Positions 6,686-12,987 of a DNA stretch of 20,176 nucleotides are shown one piece after another. The position numbers were made by a program, and so were the translations under genes. How positions within the stretch are numbered: position 1 is the first letter of the stretch; each line of letters begins with the position of its first letter. The notes below the pieces were generated by a model. The model did no database searches and was not told the DNA's origin. It saw only the letters and a program-made list of their open reading frames with translations. The stretch comes from an uncultured Solirubrobacteraceae bacterium. GTDB taxonomy: Bacteria > Actinomycetota > Thermoleophilia > Solirubrobacterales > Solirubrobacteraceae. The stretch is from the NCBI GenBank assembly GCA_902806215.1, contig CADCVT010000181.1, positions 1 through 20,176 of the forward strand. Direction: 5' to 3'.

Positions 6686-6990
6686 CCGACGTGTGGATCA
6701 CCATCGGCGTTCTCGCGGTCGGCACCGCGATCATCAAGGCGATCGGCCCGGTGAGCGTCGGCGGGCGCGAGATGCCGGCTCGCGCGGCGGCGGTGATCGC
6801 GCTCTTCGCGCCCGCACTGCTCGCGGCGCTCGTGGTGCAGGAGACGTTCTCGCACGACGGCGAGCTCGTCATCGACGCCCGCGCGGCGGGCATGGCCGGC
6901 GCTGCGCTCGCGCTGCTCGCGAAGCTCCCCATGCTCGCCGTGGTGACGATCGCCGCGGCTGTCACGGCGGGCGTGCGGGCGCTCACCTAG
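6682..6990 (+). CDS. azlD: AzlD family branched-chain amino acid transport protein
   Basis: A 102-residue membrane protein, the normal AzlD length. Hydrophobic segments are near residues 5-22 (WITIGVLAVGTAIIKAIGP), 36-52 (AAAVIALFAPALLAALVVQ) and 70-98 (AGMAGAALALLAKLPMLAVVTIAAAVTAGV). AzlD is the small partner of AzlC. The ATG overlaps the azlC stop by four bases and GGAGG lies seven bases upstream. The reading frame is intact although azlC has an amber codon, which suggests the azlC lesion is recent or not real. Confidence 0.92.
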   Translation: MTDVWITIGVLAVGTAIIKAIGPVSVGGREMPARAAAVIALFAPALLAALVVQETFSHDGELVIDARAAGMAGAALALLAKLPMLAVVTIAAAVTAGVRALT

Positions 6991-7000
6991 GGTTCGGGCC

Positions 7001-7408
7001 ATGGAGGAGATGTGGCTGGCCGGCAACCGGATCGAGGTCCACCTGACCGGCCAGGACACCGGCGGGAGCCTCGCGGTCTTCGTCGACCATCCGCCACAGG
7101 AGTTCCGGCTCGTCCCGCACCGCCACCGCGACGAGGACGAGACCATCCACGTCGTGGACGGGACGTACGAGTTCGTCCTCGAAGGGCAGACGCGCCAGCT
7201 CGGTCCCGGTGACACCGTTCACGTCCCGCGCGGCAGCCTCCACGCGATCCGCAACACCGGCGAGACGACGGGCGAGCGGGTGCTCGTCTTCCACCCGGCC
7301 GGCATCGAGCGCTTCTTCCGTGCGGCGGGCACGGCGGATCCGGCGCAGCCGCGGCCGACGGCCGAGCTCCTCGCGCTGTGCGAGCAGCACGGATGGCAGT
7401 TCTCCTGA
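7001..7408 (+). CDS. Single-domain cupin protein
   Basis: A 135-residue small beta-barrel protein. Cupin motif 1 is complete (H40-x-H42-x4-E47-x6-G) and motif 2 fits exactly (G-x5-P-x-G-x2-H81-x3-N), so the four metal ligands are present. Cupins of this size include dioxygenases, isomerases and sensors, so the reaction cannot be named. It begins ten bases after azlD and is probably in the same transcript. ATG 7001 has only a weak AGGG upstream; ATG 7010 is in frame but has no better spacing. Confidence 0.88.
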   Translation: MEEMWLAGNRIEVHLTGQDTGGSLAVFVDHPPQEFRLVPHRHRDEDETIHVVDGTYEFVLEGQTRQLGPGDTVHVPRGSLHAIRNTGETTGERVLVFHPAGIERFFRAAGTADPAQPRPTAELLALCEQHGWQFS

Positions 7409-7421
7409 GTGGAACAAAGAA

Positions 7422-7439
7422 GTTCGACACCCTGTCAAC
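7422..7439. promoter_or_regulatory. Imperfect palindrome after the cupin gene
   Basis: GTT-C-GACA-CCC-TGTC-AAC: arms GTT(C)GACA and TGTCAAC around CCC, with one unpaired C. It lies 14 bases after the cupin stop codon and about 90 bases before the second AraC-type gene. It could be an operator or the base of a terminator, but no T-run follows. Confidence 0.3.
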
Positions 7440-7483
7440 GCGCCACGACCACAGTCCGGAAACCGGGACCGTGAAGGCGCCAA

Positions 7484-7502
7484 TTAGGTTGCCCTAACGG
7501 TT
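7484..7502. promoter_or_regulatory. DtxR/IdeR-like half-site palindrome upstream of AraC paralogue B
   Basis: TTAGG (7484-7488)-TTGC-CCTAA (7493-7497) is a perfect inverted repeat. Aligned to the 19-base DtxR/IdeR consensus (TTAGGTTAGCCTAACCTAA) it matches 13 positions, well on the left and centre but not in the last four bases. It ends 27 bases before the start codon at 7530, a repressor-like position. This is a by-eye comparison only; the weak right end leaves real doubt. Confidence 0.35.
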
Positions 7503-7529
7503 CGGTATGACCATCCTGCCAAACCTCCG

Positions 7530-7877
7530 ATGCCGGCCGTTCGCCAAGCAACCATCTCCCAGCGCACCGCGCTGTACGAAGACGCCACCGAAGTCGTGGC
7601 CCGTGAGTACGCGTCCGACCTGTCCCTCGACGAGGTCGCGCGCAAGATCGCGACGTCGCGGCGGCAGCTGCAGCGCATCTACGCCGAGATCGGCAACACG
7701 ACCTTCCGCGACCAGCTGACGCAGGTGCGCATGGAGCGCGCCGCGGAGCTGCTCAACCAGAACGGGGTGACCGTCCGCGAGGTCGCCAACCGCGTCGGCT
7801 ACCGGCAGGCCGCCCAGTTCGCCAAGGCGTTCCGCGTGCATCACGGCATGTCGCCGTCCGAGTTCCGCCGGCGCTAG
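7530..7877 (+). CDS. Short AraC-type helix-turn-helix regulator (paralogue B)
   Basis: A 115-residue AraC DNA-binding domain without a sensor domain. It closely resembles the product at 2697-3059: both share 'VARKIATSRRQLQRIY/IARRIATSRRHLQRVF', 'RAAELL', 'VREVANRVGY/IREVARRVGY' and 'AQFAKAFR..HG..PSE(F/Y)R'. The two genes are clearly paralogues although 4.5 kb apart. ATG 7530 is the only good in-frame start and has no Shine-Dalgarno. Upstream DNA also resembles that of paralogue A (TTA...TAAC..TTCGG...GACC). The stop overlaps the convergent methyltransferase by four bases (CTAG). Targets are unknown. Confidence 0.88.
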   Translation: MPAVRQATISQRTALYEDATEVVAREYASDLSLDEVARKIATSRRQLQRIYAEIGNTTFRDQLTQVRMERAAELLNQNGVTVREVANRVGYRQAAQFAKAFRVHHGMSPSEFRRR

Positions 7878-8971
7878 CTCGCCACGCCCTCGACGAGCGC
7901 CGGGCCCGCCGTCAGGCGCACCTCGCCCGGTCGCAGGTCCGCCGCCCGCAGGAGCGCGTGGAGCTCGGCGACCGAGCGCTGCCGGCCTCCGTCGCACTGG
8001 GTGAGCATCTGGATGTCGGCCATCGACGCGACGGGGTGCGGCTCGTTGGGCTCCTGCAGGTTCTCGACGAGGACGACGCGCGCGCCGGGCGCCATCGCGC
8101 CGCGCAGGGTCCGCAGCACCTTCAGGCAGCGCTCGTCGTCCCAGTCGTGCAGCACGTCCTTGAGCGTGTAGACGTCGGCCTGCGCGCCGACGTGCTCGAA
8201 CATGTCGCCCTCGCTCAGCTCGACGCGGTCGCGCACGCCGTGCTCGCGCAGGTAGCCGTCGGCCTCCGCGAGCACGCCCGCGGCGTCGACGAGCACGCCG
8301 CGGAGGCGCGGCTTCGCGCGGAGGATCCCCGCGAGCATCGTCCCGACGCCGCCGGCGACGTCGCACACGCGCCCCTCGTCCGGCCACGGGTAGCCGCCGG
8401 TGATCGACGGCAGGTCGAACTCGGTGACGCGGCGCATCGAGGCGGCGAAGAGCTGCTCCTCCTCGGGCGTCTCGGCGAAGTGCTGCCAGACCGACTTGCC
8501 GTGCACCGCCGGGAACGACGGAGCGCCCGTGCGGACGGTCTCGGTCAGACCCCCGTACGCGCGCTGGGTCGACTCGAGCATCTCGTAGCGCAGCCACGCG
8601 CGCACCGAGCGCGGGTGGTCGCTCGTCGCCATTCGCCCGACCCGGGTCAGCGCGAAGCGCCCGTCGCCCGAGAGCTTCAGGACGCCGCGCAGCGCGAGCA
8701 GCCGCAGCACGCGGTGCAGCGCGTCGGCGTCGAGGTCGAGCCTGGCCGCGATCTCCGCGGCCGTCTTCGGGCCACCGGCCAGCTCGTCGGCGATGCCGAG
8801 CTCGGCGAACGTCCCGAGCGCGCGGGAGTACATGAAGTCCGTCGAGACGAGGAACGCGACGAACTCCGGTGGAAGGAGACGATCGCCGGCGCGGTGCAGC
8901 GCGTTGCGGACGCCGAGCACGGCCTGGACTGCCGCGCGTGGGGGTGCGAAGTCGGGCATCTGGCCGCGCAT
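7874..8971 (-). CDS. SAM-dependent O-methyltransferase, family 2 (COMT-like)
   Basis: A 365-residue two-domain methyltransferase. An N-terminal winged-helix dimerisation domain (about 40-115; LGIADELAGGPKTAAEIAARLDLDADALHRVLRLLALRGVL) precedes a Rossmann domain. The SAM glycine loop is at about 204-212 (DVAGGVGTM), and 'LKDVLHDWDDERC' contains His275 at the place of the catalytic His of plant and polyketide O-methyltransferases. Relatives methylate phenolic hydroxyls of natural products and carotenoid intermediates. ATG 8971 is used; ATG 8959 is also possible and neither has a ribosome site. It lies 29 bases downstream of the LysR gene on the same strand, so co-transcription is likely, and near a P450. 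The substrate is not known. Confidence 0.9.
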   Translation of the reverse strand: MRGQMPDFAPPRAAVQAVLGVRNALHRAGDRLLPPEFVAFLVSTDFMYSRALGTFAELGIADELAGGPKTAAEIAARLDLDADALHRVLRLLALRGVLKLSGDGRFALTRVGRMATSDHPRSVRAWLRYEMLESTQRAYGGLTETVRTGAPSFPAVHGKSVWQHFAETPEEEQLFAASMRRVTEFDLPSITGGYPWPDEGRVCDVAGGVGTMLAGILRAKPRLRGVLVDAAGVLAEADGYLREHGVRDRVELSEGDMFEHVGAQADVYTLKDVLHDWDDERCLKVLRTLRGAMAPGARVVLVENLQEPNEPHPVASMADIQMLTQCDGGRQRSVAELHALLRAADLRPGEVRLTAGPALVEGVAS

Positions 8972-9000
8972 TTCAGCGGACGCGCGGCCGCGATGCGGCG

Positions 9001-9939
9001 CTACGCGACGGCAGCGAGCGTGTCGGTCCCGAGCGTGAGCCGCCGGCCCGCGAGGCGAAGCGCATCGACCGCCGCGTCGGCGCCCATGTTGTCGTCCTTG
9101 CGGCGCACCGCGGCGAGGATCCGCCGCGTCGGGACGTCGCCGGCCACCGGCCGCAGCACGATGTCCGAGCGCAGGCTCATCGTCGCGAGGCTCGGGATGA
9201 GCGCGACGCCCATGCCCGACGCGGTGAGGCCCTGAAGCGCCTGGTAGTCCTCGGACTGGAAGTGGATGTTCGGCTCGAAGCCGGCCTTGTCGCACGCGCG
9301 CAGGATCACGCTCGAGTCCGGGCAGGTGCCGCCGTCCATCGGCAGCAGCCACTCCTCCTCGCGCAGCTGCGCGAGGTCGATCTCGGGCTGACGCGCGAGC
9401 GGGTGCCCGGCCGGCAGCGCCACCAGCATCGGGTCCTCGTGGACGGGGATCAGCTCGACCGCGTCCGGGGTCGGCACCGGGTCGAGGTCGGTGTCGATCA
9501 CGAGGCCGACGTCGATGCGCCGCGCGCAGAGCTCGTCGATCGCCGGCGACGGCTCCAGGATGCGCAGCTTGAGCCGCAGCGACGGGTGGGCGGCGCGAAG
9601 CTCGCGGAAGGCCATCGGCACGAGGCCGGCGGCCGCCGAGGGGAACGCCGCGAGGCGGACCGACGGGATGTGCACACCGCCGTGCTCGCGCTCGTCGTCC
9701 TCGGCGCGGCGCGCGGCGTCGAGCAGCGACTCCGCGTGGTGGAGCATCGCGGTGCCCGCCTCGGTGAGCGACAGACCGCGCGGCTCGCGCACGACCAGCT
9801 TCGTCCCGAGCTGCTTCTCCAGGCGCGCGATGTGCTGCGACACGGCCGGCTGCGTGAAGCTGAGGGCGTCGGCGGCGGCGGAGAACGAGCCCCGGCTCGC
9901 GACCTCCCGGAACGTCTCCAGCAGCTTCAGATCGAGCAT
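9001..9939 (-). CDS. LysR family transcriptional regulator
   Basis: A 312-residue LTTR of normal length. The winged helix-turn-helix occupies residues 1-62 ('LLETFREVASRGSFSAAADALSFTQPAVSQHIARLEKQLG'), followed by the linker helix and a two-lobe effector domain (about 92-300) with 'PAIDELCARRIDVGLVIDTDL', 'VALPAGHPLA' and 'LTASGMGVALIPSLA'. It diverges from the GNAT-like/P450/YciI genes and precedes the methyltransferase gene. LTTRs commonly control a divergent metabolic operon and their own gene, so both neighbours are likely targets. The start ATG (9939) overlaps a candidate LTTR box. The inducer is unknown. Confidence 0.95.
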   Translation of the reverse strand: MLDLKLLETFREVASRGSFSAAADALSFTQPAVSQHIARLEKQLGTKLVVREPRGLSLTEAGTAMLHHAESLLDAARRAEDDEREHGGVHIPSVRLAAFPSAAAGLVPMAFRELRAAHPSLRLKLRILEPSPAIDELCARRIDVGLVIDTDLDPVPTPDAVELIPVHEDPMLVALPAGHPLARQPEIDLAQLREEEWLLPMDGGTCPDSSVILRACDKAGFEPNIHFQSEDYQALQGLTASGMGVALIPSLATMSLRSDIVLRPVAGDVPTRRILAAVRRKDDNMGADAAVDALRLAGRRLTLGTDTLAAVA

Positions 9940-9952
9940 AAGCGGACGTTAT
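9938..9952. promoter_or_regulatory. Candidate LysR-type box overlapping the lysR-family start codon
   Basis: ATAA (9938-9941)-N7-TTAT (9949-9952) is a perfect inverted repeat that fits the T-N11-A rule of LTTR boxes. It covers the start codon of the regulator gene (9937-9939), so binding could repress its own expression. A second palindrome, CAACGTTG (9966-9973), lies 14 bases away on the side of the divergent gene. AT-rich words are rare in this DNA, which makes the pair more notable; function is inference. Confidence 0.45.
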
Positions 9953-9991
9953 CAGAACCAGACCGCAACGTTGTTGGACATTATGAGGCCA

Positions 9992-10009
9992 GGAGCAGAG
10001 ACTTGCTCC
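9992..10009 (+). promoter_or_regulatory. Hairpin holding the ribosome-binding site of the GNAT-like gene
   Basis: GGAGCA (9992-9997), loop GAGACT, TGCTCC (10004-10009) form a perfect six-pair stem that ends at the base before ATG 10010. The only Shine-Dalgarno-like sequence, AGGAG (9991-9995), lies in the left arm and is 14 bases from the ATG in linear form. The hairpin would either hide it or alter its distance to the start. Confidence 0.45.
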
Positions 10010-10297
10010 ATGACCTCCACCGCCTTCTCCATCCGTCAGGCCACCACGGCCGACCACCGCCAGCTCGAGCGCCTCGCGGCCCTCGACAGCCAGCGCCTCC
10101 CCGGCACCGACAACATGGCCGTCGCCGAGATCGACGGCACGATCGTCGCCGCCGTCTCGACCACGAACGGCACCGTCATCGCCGACCCGTTCCGCCGCAC
10201 GTCCGACCTCGTCGGGCTGCTCCGCGCGCACGTCGGCACCGCGGTCGTCCGCCAGAGCCGTCGCCACCTGTCGGTGCGCCGCCCGGCGATGGCGTGA
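10010..10297 (+). CDS. Small GNAT-like protein (truncated acetyltransferase fold)
   Basis: A 95-residue protein. 'FSIRQATTADHRQLERLAALDSQRLPGTD' resembles the first strand and helices of a GNAT N-acetyltransferase (IR.AT..D...L..L), and 'NMAVAEIDGTIVAAVSTTNGTVIADPFRRTSDLVGLLRAHV' resembles the next strands. The acetyl-CoA-binding Q/RxxGxG/A motif A is absent, so catalysis is doubtful. I recall similar short proteins in Solirubrobacterales; a regulatory or binding role is possible. ATG 10010 is preceded by a hairpin that contains the ribosome site. It diverges from the LysR gene and ends 30 bases before the P450 gene, probably in the same transcript. Confidence 0.72.
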   Translation: MTSTAFSIRQATTADHRQLERLAALDSQRLPGTDNMAVAEIDGTIVAAVSTTNGTVIADPFRRTSDLVGLLRAHVGTAVVRQSRRHLSVRRPAMA

Positions 10298-10299
10298 GC

Positions 10300-10324
10300 G
10301 GGGGCTTCCGTCTGGGAAGCTCCC
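10300..10324 (+). promoter_or_regulatory. Strong hairpin between the GNAT-like and P450 genes
   Basis: GCTTCC (10304-10309), loop GTCTG, GGAAGC (10315-10320) pair perfectly, and the stem extends outward through one G-U and three G-C pairs to 10300 and 10324, about ten pairs in all. It begins three bases after the upstream stop and ends three bases before the P450 GTG at 10328. The likely ribosome site, GGAAG (10315-10319), is inside the right arm. No T-run follows, so translational control or RNA processing is likelier than termination. Confidence 0.5.
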
Positions 10325-10327
10325 GGC

Positions 10328-11521
10328 GTGCTCGTCACCGATCTCGACCTCCCGCAGTTCGGCTACTTCGACCCCGACATGCGGGGCGCCCGCTACCACG
10401 ACGAGGTCCGGGCGCTGCGGGAGACGTCGTGGGTGGCGAAGGCCGAGCTCGCGCACGTGATCCTCGAGCGCGAGGCGGCGTCGTTCTTCTTGCGCACGAA
10501 GAAGGCGGCCTTCCCCGGCAAGCAGATCGCCGAGATGTTCTCGGTCGGCGACGGCACGCTGAAAGAGCAGATCGACCGGAACATCCTCCACCTCGGCGGC
10601 GACGACCACCGGCGGCTGCGCAACCTCGTCAACCCCGCGTTCACGCCGCGCGCGGCCGACCGCTGGCGGCCGATGATGCGCGAGCTCATCGCGGGGTTGG
10701 CCGAGCCGGGGCCGCAGGACTTCGTCGAGTCGGTGTGCAAGCCGTACCCGGCGCTCACGATCGCGACGGTGATGGGCGCGCCGCGCGAGGACGCGCCGCG
10801 CCTGGCCGAGTGGAGCAACTGGATCCAGCGCCAGTTCGACGGGCCGACGCTCATGACCGAGCGCGAGCGGGTCGAGCGGGCGTGCGCGGAGCTCTACGAC
10901 TACCTGCACGAGCTGCTCGCGGCCAAGCGGGCCGACCCCGCCGACGACCTCATCAGCCAGCTCATCGCCGAGGAGCAGGACGGCGACCGGCTGTCCGACG
11001 TCGAGCTCGTGAACCTCGTCCTCAACGTGCTCGTCGGCGGCGTCGACACGACGCAGTCGCAGCTCGCGCACATCGTCCGGCTGCTGGCCGAGCACCCCGA
11101 CCAGTGGGCGCTCGTGCGCGACGACCCCGCGGTGTACGCGCCGCGCGCGGTCGAGGAGGCGCTGCGCTACGAGCCGATCACGCCGTTCACGGCCCGGATC
11201 ATGGTCGAGGACGTCGAGTACCGCGACGTCGTGTTCCCGGAGGGGACGATCGTGCTCGTCGCCGCCGTGACCGCGAACCGCGAGGGCGTCGAGGACGGCG
11301 AGCGCTTCCGCCTCGACGTCGAGCGCGACAGCACGAAGCCGCTGACGTTCGGCGCGGGCATCCACTACTGCCTCGGCGCGAACCTCGCGCGCGCCGAGCT
11401 GCAGGAGGCGGTGCTGCACCTCGCCGCGACGTTCAGGACGATCGAGCTCGACGGCGAGCCCGGGTTCGACACCATCCCGGGGATCTACGGCCTCACGACC
11501 CTCCCGGTGACCCTCCGATGA
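10328..11521 (+). CDS. Cytochrome P450
   Basis: A 397-residue soluble bacterial P450 of normal length. The I-helix oxygen-activation motif is 'VGGVDTTQSQ' (acidic Asp240, Thr241-Thr242), the K-helix ExxR is Glu277-x-x-Arg280 and the heme loop is 'FGAGIHYCLGANLARAE' with Cys348 as the iron ligand. The C-helix region contains 'HLGGDDHRRLRNLVNPAFTP'. It inserts oxygen into an unknown substrate using ferredoxin and reductase partners that are not in the window. The GTG 10328 start has GGAAG eight bases upstream inside a hairpin. The last bases overlap the YciI-like ATG (ATGA, 11518-11521). Confidence 0.96.
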   Translation: MLVTDLDLPQFGYFDPDMRGARYHDEVRALRETSWVAKAELAHVILEREAASFFLRTKKAAFPGKQIAEMFSVGDGTLKEQIDRNILHLGGDDHRRLRNLVNPAFTPRAADRWRPMMRELIAGLAEPGPQDFVESVCKPYPALTIATVMGAPREDAPRLAEWSNWIQRQFDGPTLMTERERVERACAELYDYLHELLAAKRADPADDLISQLIAEEQDGDRLSDVELVNLVLNVLVGGVDTTQSQLAHIVRLLAEHPDQWALVRDDPAVYAPRAVEEALRYEPITPFTARIMVEDVEYRDVVFPEGTIVLVAAVTANREGVEDGERFRLDVERDSTKPLTFGAGIHYCLGANLARAELQEAVLHLAATFRTIELDGEPGFDTIPGIYGLTTLPVTLR

Positions 11522-11787
11522 CCCATCAGATCCTGTTCTACGACTACGTCGAGGACGTGCTCGAGAAGCGCGGCCCGTACCGCGAGGAGCACCTCGCGCT
11601 GGCCGGTCGCTGGCGCGACGAGGGCAAGCTCACGCACGGCGGCGCCGTCGGCGACCCGCCACACGGCGGCGTGCTCGTGTTCACCGCCGACGCCGACGTG
11701 CAGGAGTTCGTCGACGCCGACCCGTACGTCAGCGGCGGCATCGTGACCGGCTTCCGGGTAGAGCCCTGGAACGTCGTCGTCAGCTAG
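11518..11787 (+). CDS. YciI family protein
   Basis: An 89-residue ferredoxin-like alpha/beta fold protein. YciI features: 'ILFYDYVEDVLEKRGPYREEHLAL' with the R..(E)EH histidine, 'GKLTHGGAVGDPPHGGVLVFTADA' and 'VQEFVDADPYVSGGIVTGFRVEPWNVV'. Family members include proposed small hydrolases and dehalogenase-like or ring-processing enzymes acting beside oxygenases. It starts by four-base overlap with the P450 gene and so is translationally coupled to it, which suggests it handles the P450 product; this is inference. The stop overlaps the convergent aminotransferase gene at CTAG (11784-11787). Confidence 0.88.
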   Translation: MTHQILFYDYVEDVLEKRGPYREEHLALAGRWRDEGKLTHGGAVGDPPHGGVLVFTADADVQEFVDADPYVSGGIVTGFRVEPWNVVVS

Positions 11788-12773
11788 CGCAGGAGCTCGG
11801 CCACGCGCTCCACGTCGTCGGGCGTGTTGTGCAGGTGGAACGAGAGCCGCAGCCGTCCGGCGCGAACCGAGGCGACGACGCCGGCGTCGCGGACCCGCTG
11901 GGCGACGGCGTCGTCGACCGGCAGCGACACGATCGCGCTGGCCGTCGGCTCGACCCCGAGGCGCTCGCGCAGCGCGCTGGCCAGGCCGATGTCGTGCGCG
12001 TTGACCGCCGCGACCGTCCGCTCCTCGATGATCTCGAGCGACGCGGCGGTGCCGACCCACGCCGACCACGCGGGGGAGACGTCGAGCCGGCGCGCGGTGT
12101 CGGCGAGGCGCAGCGGCGGGCCGTACAGGTCGTTCCACCGGTCCGCGCCGGCGTACCAGCCGGCGGCGTGCGGCGGGACGCGCTCGAGCAGGCGGTCGGA
12201 GATCGTCATCAACGCGGCGCCGCGCGGCGAGGTGAGCCACTTGTACGTCCCGGTCGCGACGGCGTCGAAACGCGTCGCGTCGATCGGCAGCCAGCCCGTC
12301 GCCTGCGTCGCGTCGACGAACGTCATCGCGTCGTGGTGCGCCGCCGCCGCGGCGATCGCGTCGAGGTCGGCCACGCGGCCGTCGGCCGACTGCACCGCGC
12401 TGACCGCGACGAGGTCGGTCGTCCTGTCCACCGCGTCGGCGACCCGGTCGAGCGGGACGGCGACCACGTCGAGGTCGCGCGCCAGGAACGGGAACAGCAG
12501 GCTCGTGAAGTCCTCCTCGGCGCACACCACTCGCGCCCCGGGCTCGAGGCCCGACGCCACGAGCGACCCGAACACCGACACCTGGCTGCCGATGGCGACG
12601 GCCTCGACGGGAGCGTTCATCAGCCGCGCGTAGGAGGCGCGCGCGGCGTCGATCGGCGCGTCGTAGGACGGCGCGCGCGCACCGCCGGACGCCCATCGCT
12701 CGAGGTCGGCGCGGACCGCTTCGACCACGCGCGCGGGAGGGAGGCCGACGGAGGCGGTGTCGAGGTAGATCAC
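11784..12773 (-). CDS. Class V aminotransferase / cysteine-desulfurase-like PLP enzyme
   Basis: A 329-residue fold-type I PLP enzyme. 'FVDATQATG' holds the Asp154/Gln157 pair that holds the pyridine ring, and Lys178 in 'GTYKWLTSPRGAALM' is the Schiff-base lysine. N-terminal 'IYLDTASVGLPP' is typical of the kynureninase, isopenicillin-N-epimerase-like and SufS-like group. It lacks the Cys-bearing loop of a true desulfurase as far as I can see, so aminotransferase, lyase or epimerase activity is more likely. GTG 12773 is chosen because AGGAGG lies eight bases upstream; the in-frame GTG 12812 would add 13 residues without a ribosome site. Substrate unknown. Confidence 0.9.
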   Translation of the reverse strand: MIYLDTASVGLPPARVVEAVRADLERWASGGARAPSYDAPIDAARASYARLMNAPVEAVAIGSQVSVFGSLVASGLEPGARVVCAEEDFTSLLFPFLARDLDVVAVPLDRVADAVDRTTDLVAVSAVQSADGRVADLDAIAAAAAHHDAMTFVDATQATGWLPIDATRFDAVATGTYKWLTSPRGAALMTISDRLLERVPPHAAGWYAGADRWNDLYGPPLRLADTARRLDVSPAWSAWVGTAASLEIIEERTVAAVNAHDIGLASALRERLGVEPTASAIVSLPVDDAVAQRVRDAGVVASVRAGRLRLSFHLHNTPDDVERVAELLR

Positions 12774-12987
12774 GCCCGGATCCTCCTGTACCTTGCGCTT
12801 CGTTGCATCCACCGGTGTGGCAGCTTCCGAGGGACGTCGTCCTGTTCATCCTGCTCGTCGAGCTTCTCGTCTCGGCGGAGGGACGTGGGCGCCCGGAGCG
12901 TTCCGTCGGCCGTCCCCGGGACGTTGCCGCCCCGCGGCCGACGCACCGCCCCGCACGCGGCTCGCTCGCCGGCCGGCGCCCGCGCGG
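12774..12987. other. Divergent intergenic region with three GGGACGT copies
   Basis: The longest gene-free stretch in the window (214 bases), between the divergent PLP-enzyme and YdeI-like genes. It must hold both promoters, but I see no clear -35/-10 pair. GGGACGT occurs three times in direct orientation at 12831-12837, 12880-12886 and 12918-12924. An open frame at 12803-12991 with a hydrophobic start is present but lacks coding support. Confidence 0.4.
12782..12787 (-). promoter_or_regulatory. Ribosome-binding site deciding the PLP-enzyme start
   Basis: AGGAGG on the minus strand, eight bases before GTG 12773. It is one of the best Shine-Dalgarno sequences in the window and lies inside the longer frame from GTG 12812, which argues that the longer start is not used. 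Confidence 0.65.

Noticed and set aside
7445..7475. Possible intrinsic terminator at the CCGGAAACCGG repeat before the second AraC gene
   Set aside because: The stem is short with a bulge and no T-run follows, so termination is not supported.
7874..11419. Very long minus-strand open frame extending the methyltransferase upstream to more than 1100 codons
   Set aside because: The extension is antisense to the P450 and continues across the LysR region as low-complexity Arg/Ala/Gly/His text. Real family sequence begins only at about 8971. Long spurious frames are expected in very GC-rich DNA.
8869..11787. Plus-strand open frame of about 970 codons ending with the YciI-like sequence
   Set aside because: Only the last 89 codons resemble a protein family; the rest is antisense to LysR and out of frame with the P450. 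The ATG at 11518 with a four-base overlap is the sensible start.
12774..12812. Longer start (GTG 12812) for the PLP enzyme
   Set aside because: It would place an excellent AGGAGG site inside the coding region and adds 13 residues that do not look like the family N-terminus.
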